Below are positions 31,735 to 44,869 of a stretch of DNA of 64,000 nucleotides, piece by piece. Source of the stretch: Orcinus orca. Its lineage: Eukaryota; Chordata; Mammalia; Artiodactyla; Delphinidae. The notes under the pieces were generated by a model. That model was not told where the DNA came from. It did no database searches and saw nothing but the letters and a program-made list of their open reading frames with translations. The stretch spans positions 43,804,089 to 43,868,088 of the forward strand of contig NC_064565.1 in NCBI RefSeq assembly GCF_937001465.1. The letters are read 5' to 3'. A program made the translations under genes and the position numbers. The first letter of the stretch is position 1. Every line of letters starts with the position of its first letter.

Positions 31735-34700
31735 GTCTGCCTTCACTCACTCAACTATTTCACCATAAACTTCCAAAATTTTCCCAATATTTTGCCATAT
31801 TCAAGACACCACATTCTAATGTGCACCCCTAGGCTCTGAAAGTCACATTTCCCACTATCCTAAAAGTAACAAATATGTCATAGCCATAGACCAATTTTTT
31901 TTAATGGTGAAACACTGGAACTGCTAAGCTTAAACAATATGCCATGTTATAATTAAGGAAGTAGAAAATAGGCAGTGATCAAGTACTGCAATAAAAATCA
32001 ATTAATGTAAAAAAAATCAATTAATGTATCTATCCAATCTTCCCAAGAGCCTCCACCAGCCTAAATGAAGTAAGGCAAAGTGAAAATGGCAAAATATAAA
32101 ATCATGGGTCTCCACAGTTCTAAGGCTTGTCTATTTCATCCTACTATTTAGTCTGAATATTAATTGTCAAGAAACAAGCAAACAGGATACTACTATAGAC
32201 TCAGCCCTTACCTCCTTCTTTTCATTCATTTCAAGTCTCCTTCATTATACCTTTTCTCAAGTGCCAGTGGTAGAGAATATCGCCATGAGCTCTTAATTGA
32301 GAGCTAATTAAAATTTCAAGTGCCAGTTGGGAGTTTCACAGTCCTTATTTCACTAGTTTATCCATGAATATAAAATTTATGTCTGAAGTAGTTCATTTTC
32401 TCTGTCATTGTCTGTCATTCTATTCTGCCATGGCTCTGAGGGGTATCGCTTTTAGGGAACAGTCAGCTTTCAAGGAAAAGGAGGGCTCAAGATGTCACGC
32501 TGGTTTCACTCAAAATCCAGTTGTCAGGCTCACACACCTCAGTTGTAAACTTCACTGGGATGTGTGCAATTTATTATTTTAACTGATCTATAAAGGGCTA
32601 ATTGTAATCAAGGGTATTTTCGTGTGCCTACTAAGTGTTAATTGCTACCAATGGCTTTGCCAGTGATTGAATCCTGGAATGAAGTCTAGAACAAACTGTC
32701 TTTGGAAATACACAGAGCCTCAGAGCCAGTGGCTGATTGCTCTGCAGCCCTTCAGTCCCCTTGGCTCCCGGGGGTTTTTGGCTGGCTTTGGCCCCTCTAC
32801 AGTGTATCGGCAGCTCTCTCAACTGTGACCGGTGCACTGCTTTTTTTTAACAGCTTAAATGGTAGATGCTAATGGCTTTGCAGTCTTGCAGTTCTCCCAG
32901 CAGGTTTTGGTTCCTCATATTGCTTTAAGCACAATGTACTTTGAAAACATACATAAATTAAGGCTATAATTCCATCTCCAGGTTTTGGTGTGTTTTACTT
33001 GTCAACTTTTCAAAAAGCAAATGGCTGATGTAAGGCATTCCAGCTGACTGGGGTCAGAGTATTTCCCCACTCTGCTTCCCAACTATGTCCTGGACCTTCT
33101 GTCTTTAATCCATCCGTTGCTCTTTTCTTACCCTGCATTTTCACCCTCAACCCAAAATTCACAGCCTTTTTTTGTTTACCTTTTAACTCTCCCTTTTCCC
33201 TGTCATTGTTTTGTCTGATTTATGGCTTGGTTCTCAGAGCTGAAAGTGGCCACAATTTCACACTGATGTTTTTCCATTTTACACACATATAGGGAAAAGG
33301 ACCAGGCGATGGTTTCTCTGGGTAAAGGACTTTGGGGTAACTGAGTATTCTTTTCATTCTGTTATCATTGAAAGGGCAGTGATTGTTTCATTGGTAACAA
33401 AGTTTTGAGAATTAATAAGAGATGCTGGAGATGCAAAGAAAACCCTTGCTCTGTAGAGTATCAATTGGGCCAGTTACTTTCTCACCTGTGGCTGGACCTA
33501 CTACCATTATGTAAAGGAGTGAGTGGGAGCCAGAGAGAAAGTGAGATGGAACTTAATTTCCTCAAGGAGCTTTGGGCTCACTGCATATCTCAGATCCTCG
33601 AGAGCTTTACTCAATGTGGAATTTTCCAGTCAGCCAAAGTAGCCAGTCATGACACTTAATTCTGAAATTCAGAAATGATGGTTTTCATTAAACCTCTATG
33701 AGTAGGAAATATTCTGTATTACATACAGCTCAGATTAAAAATTTTAAGTAAGGTGTTGCATTATTGTGCATTGGTCTCCACTGAAGACCTAACCTGCATA
33801 TGACTGAATTTAGGGAACATTACAATGACTGCCAGAGACCTTTTAATGGCTCACTAATGATTTACTGAGTTTCAAATGCCATACCAACACTACAAAAGAA
33901 CTGCTATATCTAATAAACCAGACTGTGAGGAGTAGTAGTAAAATTACTCCTAGATCCATAGAAAGGGAGCTGAAAAATAAACAGCTTCAAGCTTCTCTGT
34001 TCCTAAACCAAGCAAACAGCAACGCCTCCTACTCAAAGCATATAGTAGAGGATAGTATTTTCATGTTCTTCATAAAGAGACTGTTCCTTTCAAGATGAAT
34101 CCTGAATCCTAATAAAACCACTGACTCGAAAACATTGGTTTGCCATCTCATCTGTCATGCTCTGAACCACGCCCTTGTCACTTCATCTATAGCAGTGAAG
34201 ATTAAAGGATAAAAAGTGTTTTAATAACTTTGTTCAATAATGCCGGGGGCGCTTTGGAAGCAATGAAGCCTCCCTGCTGGGTGGCAGTGTTTATTCCCCT
34301 GAGGTAAAAGCATTCCCTGATGAACCTCTCAAAATAATAAACATTCTGCTTTGCCTTTTTTTCCCCCTTCTGTTGGTCGTTGTTTCTAATTGCTAGCAAT
34401 GTTGCCACTTACAGAAAATAAAAGTGCGTATTAGCGAGTTCCACTTCCCTTCCACAGGGATTCCATTCCACTTCAGCAGTTGTTTCAAACAATAGGTGAA
34501 GCAGACTTCTGCTACTATTGTGGCATTTTTAGTAGAGATTTAAGCATCTATAGAAGAAATAACTTCTAAATTATTCCAAAATAGCAATTTATACATTTTA
34601 GGTTGGATTTATGCATTTCAGGTTTGGCTTTTAAATTATTTGGATTTGTGTGTGTGTGAGTGTGTATGTGTAAATACTCTTGAACATGGTATTATGTAGA

Positions 34701-35840
34701 GAAAGAACACAACTCAAAGAACAATTACAATATTATCACTTACATAAGATACCAAGAATGCCTGTATTTAACCTTTACAGTTAATTTTTAAGTTTCTACA
34801 GGCAAATTTTAAACCTTTCTGCTCTGGTAGAACATAGCAAAAAAAAAAAAAAAAGGAAGAAGAAGCACTAATGTTTCAATAACGTGCTAATTTTTAATGA
34901 TTGAGGGTTTTATAATGACTGTTAAGCTAATCTAATGGCAGTCTGGTAACTGGCTTACTCTGAATAAGAACTGAACAAATTGTATAGCAACAAGCCAGAA
35001 GTCATATTTAATAATCAAGTCGAAACTTTCTCAACATTTAGCACTGGGTCATCAATTATTTACAGCTAAATTTACTTACTAAGTCCTCAAACCTAGTAGA
35101 GATAAGAAATAAAAATACCTAAAAATTAGTAAATTTTTTACTCAAAGCCACAGGAGGTCTGTAAACTCCTCTTTTGGTGTTTCTCTGGAATCATTTGAAA
35201 TTGTGAGAATACTGTTTACCTCACCTTTTCCCTTAACCACGTCAATAAGATTCAATGTTTTGTTTTTTAACTTACTGAAGAAGTCCATGATTTTCAAAAA
35301 GTAATTTTGAAAATAAATGCAGCTTTATTATTATTACTATCCCATTGCAAACCTAACATAGATGCTTAAAAAATAAGCTAGGATATCAAAGGAGAGGTGA
35401 AGAGATGAAACTGATTGATAACAGTCAAATGCAAAACAAAAACAAAAACAAAAATCAGAACTGAGACTGATTAAAAGCTAGTACCAGGACACAAAGTAAG
35501 ATAGTGAAATGTGTCTCGGTTGTCCTTCACTGTCTCCCATAAACTGTCTTCCTGCTACAAGATATTCTGGTGTAAGGTTAAAATTCGTTTTGTTTTGTTT
35601 TGTTTAATTTTACACGTTATTCTTAAAAAGTTAGAAAGCTTTTAAACTCCACAAGAATAAATCCCTATTTTGGAGTTTGAGGCTGACAAAGGTAATGGAG
35701 TTGATCTTTGCAGCTATGGGCCTTCTAGGTGTCCTTCAAAGCATGTTCCATAATCCTCTGCACGTTTGTTTAACTACATGACATGAAAAGGCAGGAAAGT
35801 GTGGTCAGAATGAGCATGAGAAGAAATCCTGGGTGGAGGA
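31735..35840. other. Unassigned AT-rich sequence
   Basis: No exons or nameable repeats. A 19-bp-period duplication of AAAAATCAATTAATGTA lies at 31993-32028, and a run of 17 A at about 34840. The frames at 32364, 32631, 33405 and 34202 lack motifs. Confidence 0.4.
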
Positions 35841-35842
35841 TT

Positions 35843-36005
35843 TGTTTTCATTCCTCACCAACTATGAGAACTTGTATTCCCTTTACCTCTGTGAACCCTA
35901 GCTTTCTCATCTATATGTTGTTAAGAACAATAACACCTATTCTGCTGACTTCTTGTGAGGATCGGATTAGAATGTACTTTGAAAAACGAAAGGCACTATA
36001 TAAAC
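35843..36005 (+). mobile_element. MIR SINE
   Basis: TCATCTATATGTTGTTAAGAACAATAACACC, CTTGTGAGGATCGGATTAGA and AAAGGCACTATATAAA are the MIR 3' half in plus orientation. The overlapping 88-codon frame is a shadow. Confidence 0.7.
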
Positions 36006-36402
36006 ACAGCGTGCTGCTATTGAATAGGATGTTTAAAGTCTGTATCTGAGCCATATGTTTTTATACTCAATATCTCATTAAACTCTGGGATTCCATGTTT
36101 ATGAAGGAAGGAATACCACAGAGATTTCCCTTGAGTTCCAAGGAAGAATTGTCTGTTGGTTGTAATTAACTAGATCAGGTTAACTCCCACTGGGACCTCT
36201 TCTGGGGTTTTTATTCCACTGAATATCTGACAATGATGTCAGGGAAACTAAGCCTTAGTTTTCTGTCTTTACGTTTGGTGCAGATACTATTAGGATGATT
36301 GCAACAACCATCTGATCAGTAGTGGTTTAAAGAAGCTGAGAATGTTTGGCTTGGAAAAGGGAAGACTAGGATGATAAGTTGAGATAGAAGTTATGGTTTG
36401 GG

Positions 36403-36459
36403 TGTTATATTATTCAGGGTTCTCCAGATAAATAGGACCAATAGGCTATATAGAGACAC

Positions 36460-36495
<36 letters not shown>

Positions 36496-36969
36496 TGGAG
36501 GAACTGGCTCACAAGGTTATGGAAGCTGAGAAGTCCCACAGTCTGCACTCTGCCAGCTATAGAACGAGGAAAGCTGGTGGTGTAATTCAGTTGAGTAAGG
36601 CTTAAAAACTGGGTGGTGTGGTTGCAGGAGGACACAGGGAGAGGTACTGGTGTAAGTCTCAGAGTCCAGAAGCCTGAGAACCAGGAGCTCTGATATCAGA
36701 GGGCAGGAGAAGATGTCCCAGCTCAAGGTGAGAGAGAGAGAGAACTATCCCTTCCTTTGCCTTTTTGTTCTATTTGGACCCTCAACAGATTGGATGATGC
36801 TTGCTCACATGGGTAAAAGGGGACTTACTTTATTCAGTCTAGTAATTCAAATGCTAATCTCTAATCTTTTCCAGAAGCATTCTCACAGACACTCCCAGAA
36901 ATAATGTTTTACTAGCTATCTGGACATCCCTTAGTCCAGTCAAGTTGAAACATAAAATTAACCATTACA
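36403..36969 (-). mobile_element. Solo LTR, ERV-L/MaLR-like
   Basis: The plus strand runs from TGTTATATTATTCAGGGTTCTCC to AAGTTGAAACATAAAATTAACCATTACA, the reverse of a TGTAATGG...ACA LTR. A polyadenylation signal on the minus strand (TTTATT at 36490) sits beside a (TA)n tract at 36462-36491. The block CAGATTGGATGATGCTTGCTCACA is typical of this family. No internal region follows and no clear 5-bp duplication is left. Confidence 0.7.
36462..36491. repeat. (TA)n microsatellite in LTR
   Basis: About 15 TA units; this part of the LTR family is normally a TA/GA-rich tract. Confidence 0.95.
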
Positions 36970-36974
36970 GATGT

Positions 36975-38765
36975 TATCAAATGTTTGAATTCCTGTCACA
37001 TGAAAATAGATTGGATTTATCTGCAGTCCCCTCCAACTCGTTAGATTCTGTGTTCAAGTGGCTAGCTTGCAAAAATCCTTTATCTGGGGGCTTAATTGAC
37101 ACTGACTGAAAGGTACCTCTTTAATATGTAACTGATGATGTAGAGGTATCTGCTTCTGTATTTGTCCAAAATTCCTTTGAAAAAGGTAATATGACTAAGA
37201 TGCAGATGTTCTGCCTTTAAATTCCAAGATAATATAAAGCCATGGAAAGCTTTCAAAAATAACTGGATAAGGATAGGTCGAGAAAAAGTTCAAGGAGACA
37301 TTTTTCGTGGAGAAAAACATAAAGCTTATGATACACCACCCCACAGTGTCCGACAATCTGGTCCCATGCTGCCAGTTTCACAGGTGTTACTTTTGAGGAA
37401 GATGGATGCCACTGGCAGTTGGTTCCAAAAATGTAATTTGAAACTTTAATTGGCATTCTTAATGTGCTGTCCAGTTTAATCATATGAAAAAAGAGGTGTT
37501 TCTTGAATTTCCACTCTATGGAGTATTCGCATTATGCTGAATGTTTAAGAGGTCTTTTTTTCCCCCCTTTCGTTGGGAGTAAATTATAAAACATTCTTCG
37601 TACTATCTTTTGTGTGCATATGTGATAATCTGAATTAGTAATTATTTTTTTGTGTACAGCATTACTAGGAAATGCTTAGAGCCTCTATTTTTTCTTTAAC
37701 AATGTCTTTTTTTGTTGATACGGAGTTATTATTCTGTTGAGGAGGATTTTAATTCCAACATAATAAATCTTAAAATGAAGACTTCTAAGGAAAATATTAA
37801 CATATTTCCTGTCTATTTGGAATGGTTTTTATAGTCCTTTGCTGGAAACACACACACAAACACACATACACATATATGTGAAAAAATGACCCAAGTGTGG
37901 TACGCATCTCCATGTACATGGACATCATATGTTAGTTATTCTAAATTATAACTTGAGCCATTGTGAAGGTTCAATTTAAGTGACTGATTGGAATGATAAG
38001 CCAATGCTCTGTCTAGTTACTCTCACAGACATACCTTGTGTAGATTTAAAAAATTGCAAATTTTTTTTTTCATGGGGAATCAATACTTTAGGTTAATTTT
38101 TCTTTAGGCATTCCCTAATGCAGCCATAATTTGAGTGTAATGAAATATGGCTTAGCCATCCATATTGCATGAAATTCCTGCAAAAAGTAAATTTGATAAA
38201 GAATACTGCAAGCTAGGGGTTGATAGACTAAATAAAACTCATTCAGACAATGAAGGCCCAAACTTCTACCTCTTCTATTTTCCACATAAGAAATTTCTTC
38301 ATTTTAAAGTTATATACAACCAAAGCACAGCATTTAGCTCACATGCTTTCTCCCTCCTTTTTCTGTTAAAGAAATGCATATTAAGTAGCTTGTTTCCTGT
38401 TTACAAGAATAGTAGCAACTCGTGGGGTCCCTGCTGCTGACCTGAAATCACAAAATTAGAGCTTCTAAATCATAACATTGTAACATTAGCTAATTATCAT
38501 ATGAATTTCAGTTATATAGATTCTAAAGCTTACTTTTCTCAGAAAAGTGTAATCAAAAAGACCACACTTAGGGTTATTCTGAACTCATTCATTTCTCTTG
38601 TATTTTCTGAAATCCTGCTCCATTGCCATATTAACTTTGCAATGGGTTAACATTACTCTGATTTCTAACGGAAGAGATTGGTTTTGTCTCTTTAGAAGCT
38701 TTGCATGAATAGAATTGCAAGGTATTGTTTCTGGATTCTTTTGATCAAAAATAGATTTATTATAT
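36975..38765. other. Unassigned AT-rich sequence
   Basis: Contains a short CA-rich run at about 37849-37872. No gene or family recognised; the frames at 37253, 38165 and 38585 lack motifs. Confidence 0.4.
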
Positions 38766-38769
38766 TTAC

Positions 38770-40149
38770 TTATAGTTTTGTGCATAGTTGTACATCATTC
38801 ATTCTCATTGTTGCATACTATTCCATTGTGTGAATGGGCCACAATTTATCCATTCTGTTGATGGATACTTAGTAGTTTTTTTGTTTTTTCTTTTTCCCTT
38901 TGGCTATTACAAATACTGCTGCTATGACCACTTAACATTCATTTCTGTTAGGACTGGAGTGCAATAGAGTTGCTGGATAATAGTGTATGCATGTTCAGTT
39001 TTAAAGATACTGTCACAGAGTCTTATAAAGCAGCTTTACCAATTTCCATTTGTACCAGCAGTCTATGTGCATCTGAGTTTCTCCACAACCTAACACTGGG
39101 TATTTTCTGTAGTTTTCATTTTCGCCAAACTAGTAGGTGTGTAATATTATCACACTGTGGTTTCACCTTATATTTCTTAATGACTAATGTAGTTGAGCCC
39201 TTTTTGTGTGCAGTAAGCATACAGTAAGGTCATTTGGCTATTTTCTTATAAGGAGTATATGTAAAAGCCTTTCACCACGTTCTCTCGTGGATGTTCTGAC
39301 CTTTCCTTATTGATTTGTAAGAGTTATTTAAGATATTTTGGATACAAATCTTTTGTCAGATGTATATATTATGAATATCTTTTTCTTTTTATGAATTGAC
39401 TTTTCACTCTTAATACTACCTGTAAGAACATAAGTTCCTAAGTTTAATATAGTATAATTTATCATTTTTAATTCTATGGTTACTGTTTGTTGTGTCCTGT
39501 TTCAGAGATATTTGCCTATTCCATTACAAAGTTATTGTGCTATGTTTGTCACTAAAAGCTTTATGGTGTTACCATTCATATTTAGATCTGTATCCCTCTG
39601 GAGTCAAGTTTTATATAGGGTGGGGAGTCAAGATTAACTTTTTTCCAGTGGATTACAGTTGACCCAATACCATGTATTAAGAAGATTATCCTTCTTCCAG
39701 CGTACTGTGTTATACCTTTGTCACAAATCAGATGTATATGTTAACACCATGTATGATATACATATACATATGTATACATAAATACATATACTATATATAA
39801 TTTTTAAATTTGTAGATTGTATTTTTTTCTGCTGGTCAGTTATCTATCTATGCCAATAACACACTATTTTAACCACCATAATTTGTCAGAGTTTTTGTTC
39901 TCTGATAGATAAATTATCCACTTTTGTTCTTCTTCAAATTTGCCTTGACTATTCTTGACTTCTCTTCCATGTAAATTTTAGAATCAGATTCTTAATTTCT
40001 ACAAAAAGTTCTTGCAAGGATATGCTTTTATGTATTGGATCCAAGAGTAGTTAATTAATTTAAGATTGAGACTTCCAATCCATGAACATGTTACACTTCC
40101 ATTATTTGTTTAATTTTTCTCATGTTATGTCATTTTCAGTATAAAAGTT
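38770..40149 (-). mobile_element. Old L1 ORF2 fragment (L1M type)
   Basis: Plus-strand text is the reverse of L1 ORF2 going 3' to 5': ATACTATTCCATTGTGTGAATGG, CAATTTATCCATTCTGTTGATGG, TTTGGCTATTACAAATACTGC, GGATACAAATCTTTTGTCAGATG, CAGTGGATTACAGTTGACCC, TTTGCCTTGACTATTCTTGAC. All frames are broken. A CHR SINE has inserted at its right edge. Confidence 0.8.
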
Positions 40150-40161
40150 TGGTTAACTTTT

Positions 40162-40362
40162 TTTTTTTTTGCGATACGCGGGCCTCTCACTGTTGTGGCC
40201 TCTCCTGTTGCGGAGCACAGGCTCCGGACGCGCAGGCTCAGCGGCCATGGCTCACGGGCCCAGCCGCTCCGCGGCATGTGGGATCTTCCCAGACGGGGGC
40301 ATGAACCCGTGTCCCCTGCATCGGCAGGCGGACTCTCAACCACTGCGCCATCAGGGAAGCCC
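40162..40362 (-). mobile_element. CHR-2-like SINE
   Basis: A T-run (reverse of the A tail), then GCGATACGCGGGCCTCTCAC through to CCATCAGGGAAGCCC. The target duplication TGGTTAACTTTT (40150-40161 and 40363-40374) is perfect over 12 bases, so this copy is comparatively recent. Open frames on both strands are SINE shadows. Confidence 0.95.
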
Positions 40363-40484
40363 TGGTTAACTTTTAACCATGCTTTCAATGCACATAAGAT
40401 CCCCCAAGTAATTAGCCCTTCGTGAACTGAATTTTGTGCTGTTAAAACAACAACAAAAACAAGCTATGATCTGGGTACAAGAAT

Positions 40485-40605
40485 TGGGTTTTAGTTTTAG
40501 CTCTGCCCCCAAATTGCAAAGAAGTCATAAACAGTCCTCAGTCTCTTCAACTATAAAACTAGTTCAAATCTGAAACCTTTTCTAGCTCTATAATTTTAAA
40601 TATAT
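40485..40605 (+). mobile_element. MIR SINE fragment
   Basis: TTTTAGCTCTGCCCCCAAAT, AGTCATAAACAGTCCTCAGTCTCTTCAACTATAAAACTAG follow the MIR core and 3' half. Confidence 0.6.
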
Positions 40606-40609
40606 AAAT

Positions 40610-41965
40610 TTGGAAAATTTATATGAAGCTGGGAAGGTACATGGTTGCTGTTTTCTGAAGTATGGACATACTGGAAATATTACTTATTAAATAAAGTAGG
40701 AATATATTTGATACACTTCAGGTCATCCAGATTGCCTTATTCATGTCTGAACATGGCAGAATCAGCTTGAGGCCTGAGTTTAATATCAAAATAACATGTA
40801 GTTTCAGTGGTCACATTAACTTACTCATTTACCAGGTCCATACCTGACTGATAGTGGCACATGGCATTGCTGAAGTGTATTGTATAAATATAAAAGTAGA
40901 GTGATATAAATATGGGACTCAAAATTTACCATGGAGGAGGCTAATTCTATTTTTGTTGGTTAAATCTATTTTTTAGATAATTATTCATTGCTACTGTGAC
41001 ACTAAGTTTTCAAGTTAAGGACTGAGGTTAAGAAATAGTTTACATTTGTCAGTTTCAAATTTTGACATTTTGTCCGCAGTGTGGAGCTACTCTAAACGAA
41101 TGTGAGAAAGATACCCTCTAAATAAAACTGGAGAAAAGATTCTTTGGTTGGTGAAGAGACTAAATGCACATAACCATTTTGCATTGTTCTGTTTTGTTTT
41201 AAGCAACATGCTTTACCGTGGTATGTATCAACGGCCACTCACACTCCCAGTGCTAATAAATAGTGATAGTCATGTGCTTCTTTTTGAAATGAGTAGAACA
41301 CTCTTCTTTCTCATTTTAGAAAAAAGAAATATATTGAGACCTTGAACTACCTGATACTCTATAGAGGCAACACAATGAGATCGCAGGAAAATTTATCATT
41401 CTAAAAGTTTTTCTGGGCTGAAACTATCACTGGATTGTGTGCAAATTTAGATAAATTCATATATGCTAAATCCATGGTAGATGATTAAGTGGGGTTCAAG
41501 GATACATCCCTAAGTTTTTGAGGCAGCATTGTAAAGAGAGCCAATAACACCATCTTGTTCCAACATCTTCTGATTTCACATTTAGTAGTTTTGAATCATT
41601 TGCCTAGTTCATGTGAGCATGTGAATGTGTGCATTAGTTCTGTTGAAAGAATATAAATAGAACATTATACATTATAATTGTGTTTGAGAACAGTTATCAC
41701 AGTTGATTATCATAAAGGGCTAATGAGGCAGAAGGCATGGGTTTAATTTTTGGATAGACCAGTTTTTGTGTTGTATTATAATCATGGACTCTACTCTAGC
41801 ACCTTCCAGACTTGAAAATGAGTACAATGGCTGAATCAAGGTCCATGTAGGAGGATACAAATTCTATCTTCTATATGGAGAAAATAATTAAAAGTGCATA
41901 TTTCTCTATTAGTAAATGAATGGGAACATATTTTTATAAGAGAAACCCATACCATTGAAGGGTCT
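40610..41965. other. Unassigned sequence
   Basis: AT-rich; no gene or repeat family recognised. Confidence 0.4.
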
Positions 41966-41969
41966 GCAA

Positions 41970-42510
41970 ATGGGTATTAAAACATGTGCAGAATCTGTGG
42001 CTGCTTATCCAAGTAGTCCTTCCTTCTTTACTAAATAAACCCTGATTATTTTTTAGGTAAATGCATGGAGGACTGAATTCCAAGAAAGGTGGATTTAGCC
42101 TCCATACTGGGCATGGACGTATGACCCAATACTAGCCAATGAAATATAAAGAAATATTTGTTAGTTGGAAATTCTGGAATATTTTTCTCCCTAATGAAAG
42201 CATAGAGAAAGAAAAGTTCTTTCTCAGCTATGGCCATTCTCCTACCCTTTTTCTTTTAAGGTGTTGTGTTGCTTGAAGTTGTAATAGCCATATTGTAACC
42301 ACGAGGCAACAAGCCCAAGGTTAAAATTCAACACGTAGAAATGGCAAAGAAGAATGGAAAGATGTTGGGATCTTGAATCACTGAGGACATGAACAAATGT
42401 TAGTCACTGCTTACCTTCATAGCTCTTCTAATGCAAGGAAAACTGAACCCTTATTTGATTAAGCTATGAGTTATTATGGATGAAAGCATTCCTACCTAAT
42501 AAAACATAAA
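41970..42510 (+). mobile_element. Old LTR-like sequence
   Basis: TAGCCAATGAAATATAAA, TATTGTAACCACGAGGCAACAAGCC, GAAAGATGTTGGGATCTTGAA and GAAAGCATTCCTACCTAATA occur in the order of a known old mammalian repeat that I take to be LTR-type. Boundaries and family uncertain. Confidence 0.45.
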
Positions 42511-42599
42511 CATTATTGGGTTGTAGATAATCTATCCTTTTCATCCATCATGTGTTCATTGATGTAGATTAGACTATGCAAGAAATTGAGCTAGTGAAG

Positions 42600-42722
42600 T
42601 TAGCCTGCCCTTTAAGTTGTCCTGTAAACTTCAAGAGGGCAGGACCTGTGCTTGTTTATTCATATTCAGCTCCTGATACAGTTCCTTACAGGTAAAAACA
42701 TTTCAGCAAGTATTTGTAGAGT
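42600..42722 (+). mobile_element. L2 3' end fragment
   Basis: GTAAACTTCAAGAGGGCAGGACCTGTGCTTG and TGATACAGTTCCTTACAGG match the L2 3' terminal segment well. Confidence 0.7.
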
Positions 42723-43846
42723 GATTTTCTTTAAGCCACAGTGATAAGATCAGTTGGGTGCAGCTCCTCTTTTTCCTAATTATCCCTTTTCATATCTAAT
42801 ACCCACATGCATACATATTTGCACATTCATGCTGCCATGTTTCTGTTCCCTATAAAAGGACTAATTCCAGCAACCTTGCAATACAGCCCTTTTCAGTGAA
42901 GACTTTTAAAATTAGTGTTATTAATCTCAGAAGTAGTTTCCTCTCTGTGTAAGGCATTTGCAGCTGCTATTGAACTAATGGTTATTGGCAATATCACGGT
43001 AGTCTAAAGTGGAAGCCACTGCAGGCATGTAGTGGTAAAGTGTTCATTTCATAGCCGGTGAACTTGTGGAGTAAAACTTAATGTAAGTTAAATCCTTTTG
43101 AGTAACACAAGAGTATGGACTCAAGGCCTCCAGTGGATTTTCCAGCAGACTGTCCATTTAAAACATCTGAATCCCCTCCACTATGCAACAGTGTTCTCTT
43201 TCATATTGCTGAATTCATCTTAGAGCCATTTCTTTTCATTTCATCATTGTCTGCACTTTCTTCCTTCACAGGAAAGTAGTAGGTTGTTTGATTGTCTCAG
43301 ACACTCTGGCACAACTCAGGACCATATTGGGTGTCTATTTTATGCTTAGGAAGATGTTATTTAATTCACAAAGGCTTGTGACTACCTTAAGCTATCTAAG
43401 CCAGAAACCATGTTTCAAGTATTTCAATTAAGTTTACTGGCCTCTGCTCACCTCCATGTGCACCCAAAAAATGTGCTTGTTTTTTTTTTCTGTACTTGGA
43501 GGCCTTATCCTCGGCCCTGTAAAACATTTACCAGGAAGAGGTTTTAATTTTCAGTTTCATATGTTATAATTAACATACCTTCACATAAATAATTGTTTTC
43601 CCTTTTCTCTCATGTGTGGGCCCCTTATGATATTCTCCACTAGAAAAGTTATAGCTGCTAGTGAGAAAAGACTGTCACCTGAATTGTTAACTGTTTTGAC
43701 TTACTGACTTATCAAAACACAGCTTTGCCAAGTCTCATCTCCTGAATTTACTGTATGCAAACAAGATAGGAGTGGAATCTAAAGGGACATAAACAAGGGC
43801 TCAGGGATATGTTTGCACGCAGGAGCAGCTTGCTTAAACTGCAGGC

Positions 43847-43890
43847 TGTTAGTAGATGTGCGTAGTCAGTGTCACGCACATCTACTAACA
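43847..43890. repeat. Perfect 17-bp hairpin, 10-nt loop
   Basis: TGTTAGTAGATGTGCGT (43847-43863) and ACGCACATCTACTAACA (43874-43890) are exact reverse complements around AGTCAGTGTC. The pairing stops abruptly at both stem ends. Confidence 0.97.
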
Positions 43891-44124
43891 TCCTAAAGAC
43901 TGATGAGTTTTGATTGGTTACAAAAGGGATGGATCCTAACCAGTAATTTGCACTGCTGCTTTTTTAGGAGCAACCATGGGGTTTACCTCTGTATAACATG
44001 CATTCCTCTCTAGGCTGTAACTTTAGATAGAGTTTGTATTCTGTGCTACTTTTGAGGTCAGAAATTACACTCTGATCAATTTAATATATTTTGGCCCAAG
44101 TCAGAGTTAAATGTTTTCGGGCAT

Positions 44125-44151
44125 TTTGTTTGTTTGTTTGTTTGTTTGTTT
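44125..44151. repeat. (GTTT)n microsatellite
   Basis: Six to seven GTTT units. Confidence 0.95.
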
Positions 44152-44869
44152 AAATTTTTCCATACACATTGGCATTCTGTTTTTAATTGAAAATACCAGC
44201 TTTTGAATTTTAGATGGTAAGTTACTAGAAGTCCACAATCAAGACATAGATCTGTCCTTTCATTTGCACCTCCCTGAGTATTCTAGGGACATGGCCTTGA
44301 ACCAAGAATCTCCATCAGGACCTGTAGTTCCCTGGCTGTCTGGCAGAGTGACAGAACCACTGTTTGATATTACCTGAAGGAAAAAACATAAGTGTCACAG
44401 CTGCAGGGATTCTTTACAGTGTGTTCTGTGTCATGTTTGGAACTGCATTTCTGAATTTTTATTTTCAGAGAATTTAATTAATATCCATAGGTGTGCCCTA
44501 CCTGCTTTTATTTCTGAGAGCAATTCTTGCTTAATGGAATTTTTAAAATAAAAGAACTTTGAATTTGGTCTCTTAGAGCTTACTATTTTTTAAAAAAATG
44601 GTTTTAGGTTGTTGTTCTACAGAGAGAATAGACTTTTTCCCCAAGCTCTCATGTACCAAAAACATTAAGTTGTCAGACACATCGAATTTTTAAGCGACAC
44701 ACAAAATAAGCTGCCTTTTTAAGAAGTTGCAATTTAAAAATAGGTAAAATTGATGTTACTGGAAAGAAAATCTAAATATAGTTTTTTTTCATATTATCAT
44801 GCTGCCAGTAGGCCATCTCGATGATGACAGACATTGAATTTGCCTTTAGTAATAAGCTCTGATGAGATA

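Larger units (their letters stand above)
42725..44865. other. Unassigned sequence with a hairpin and (GTTT)n
   Basis: No exon recognised. It holds the perfect hairpin at 43847-43890 and a (GTTT)n run. Confidence 0.4.

Noticed and set aside
40122..40425. Recurring open frames of 60-100 codons with the motif CCGAQAPDAQAQ at several places
   Set aside because: They are translations of the CHR SINE in its GC-rich body, present in every copy; no start context, splice or codon evidence for a gene.
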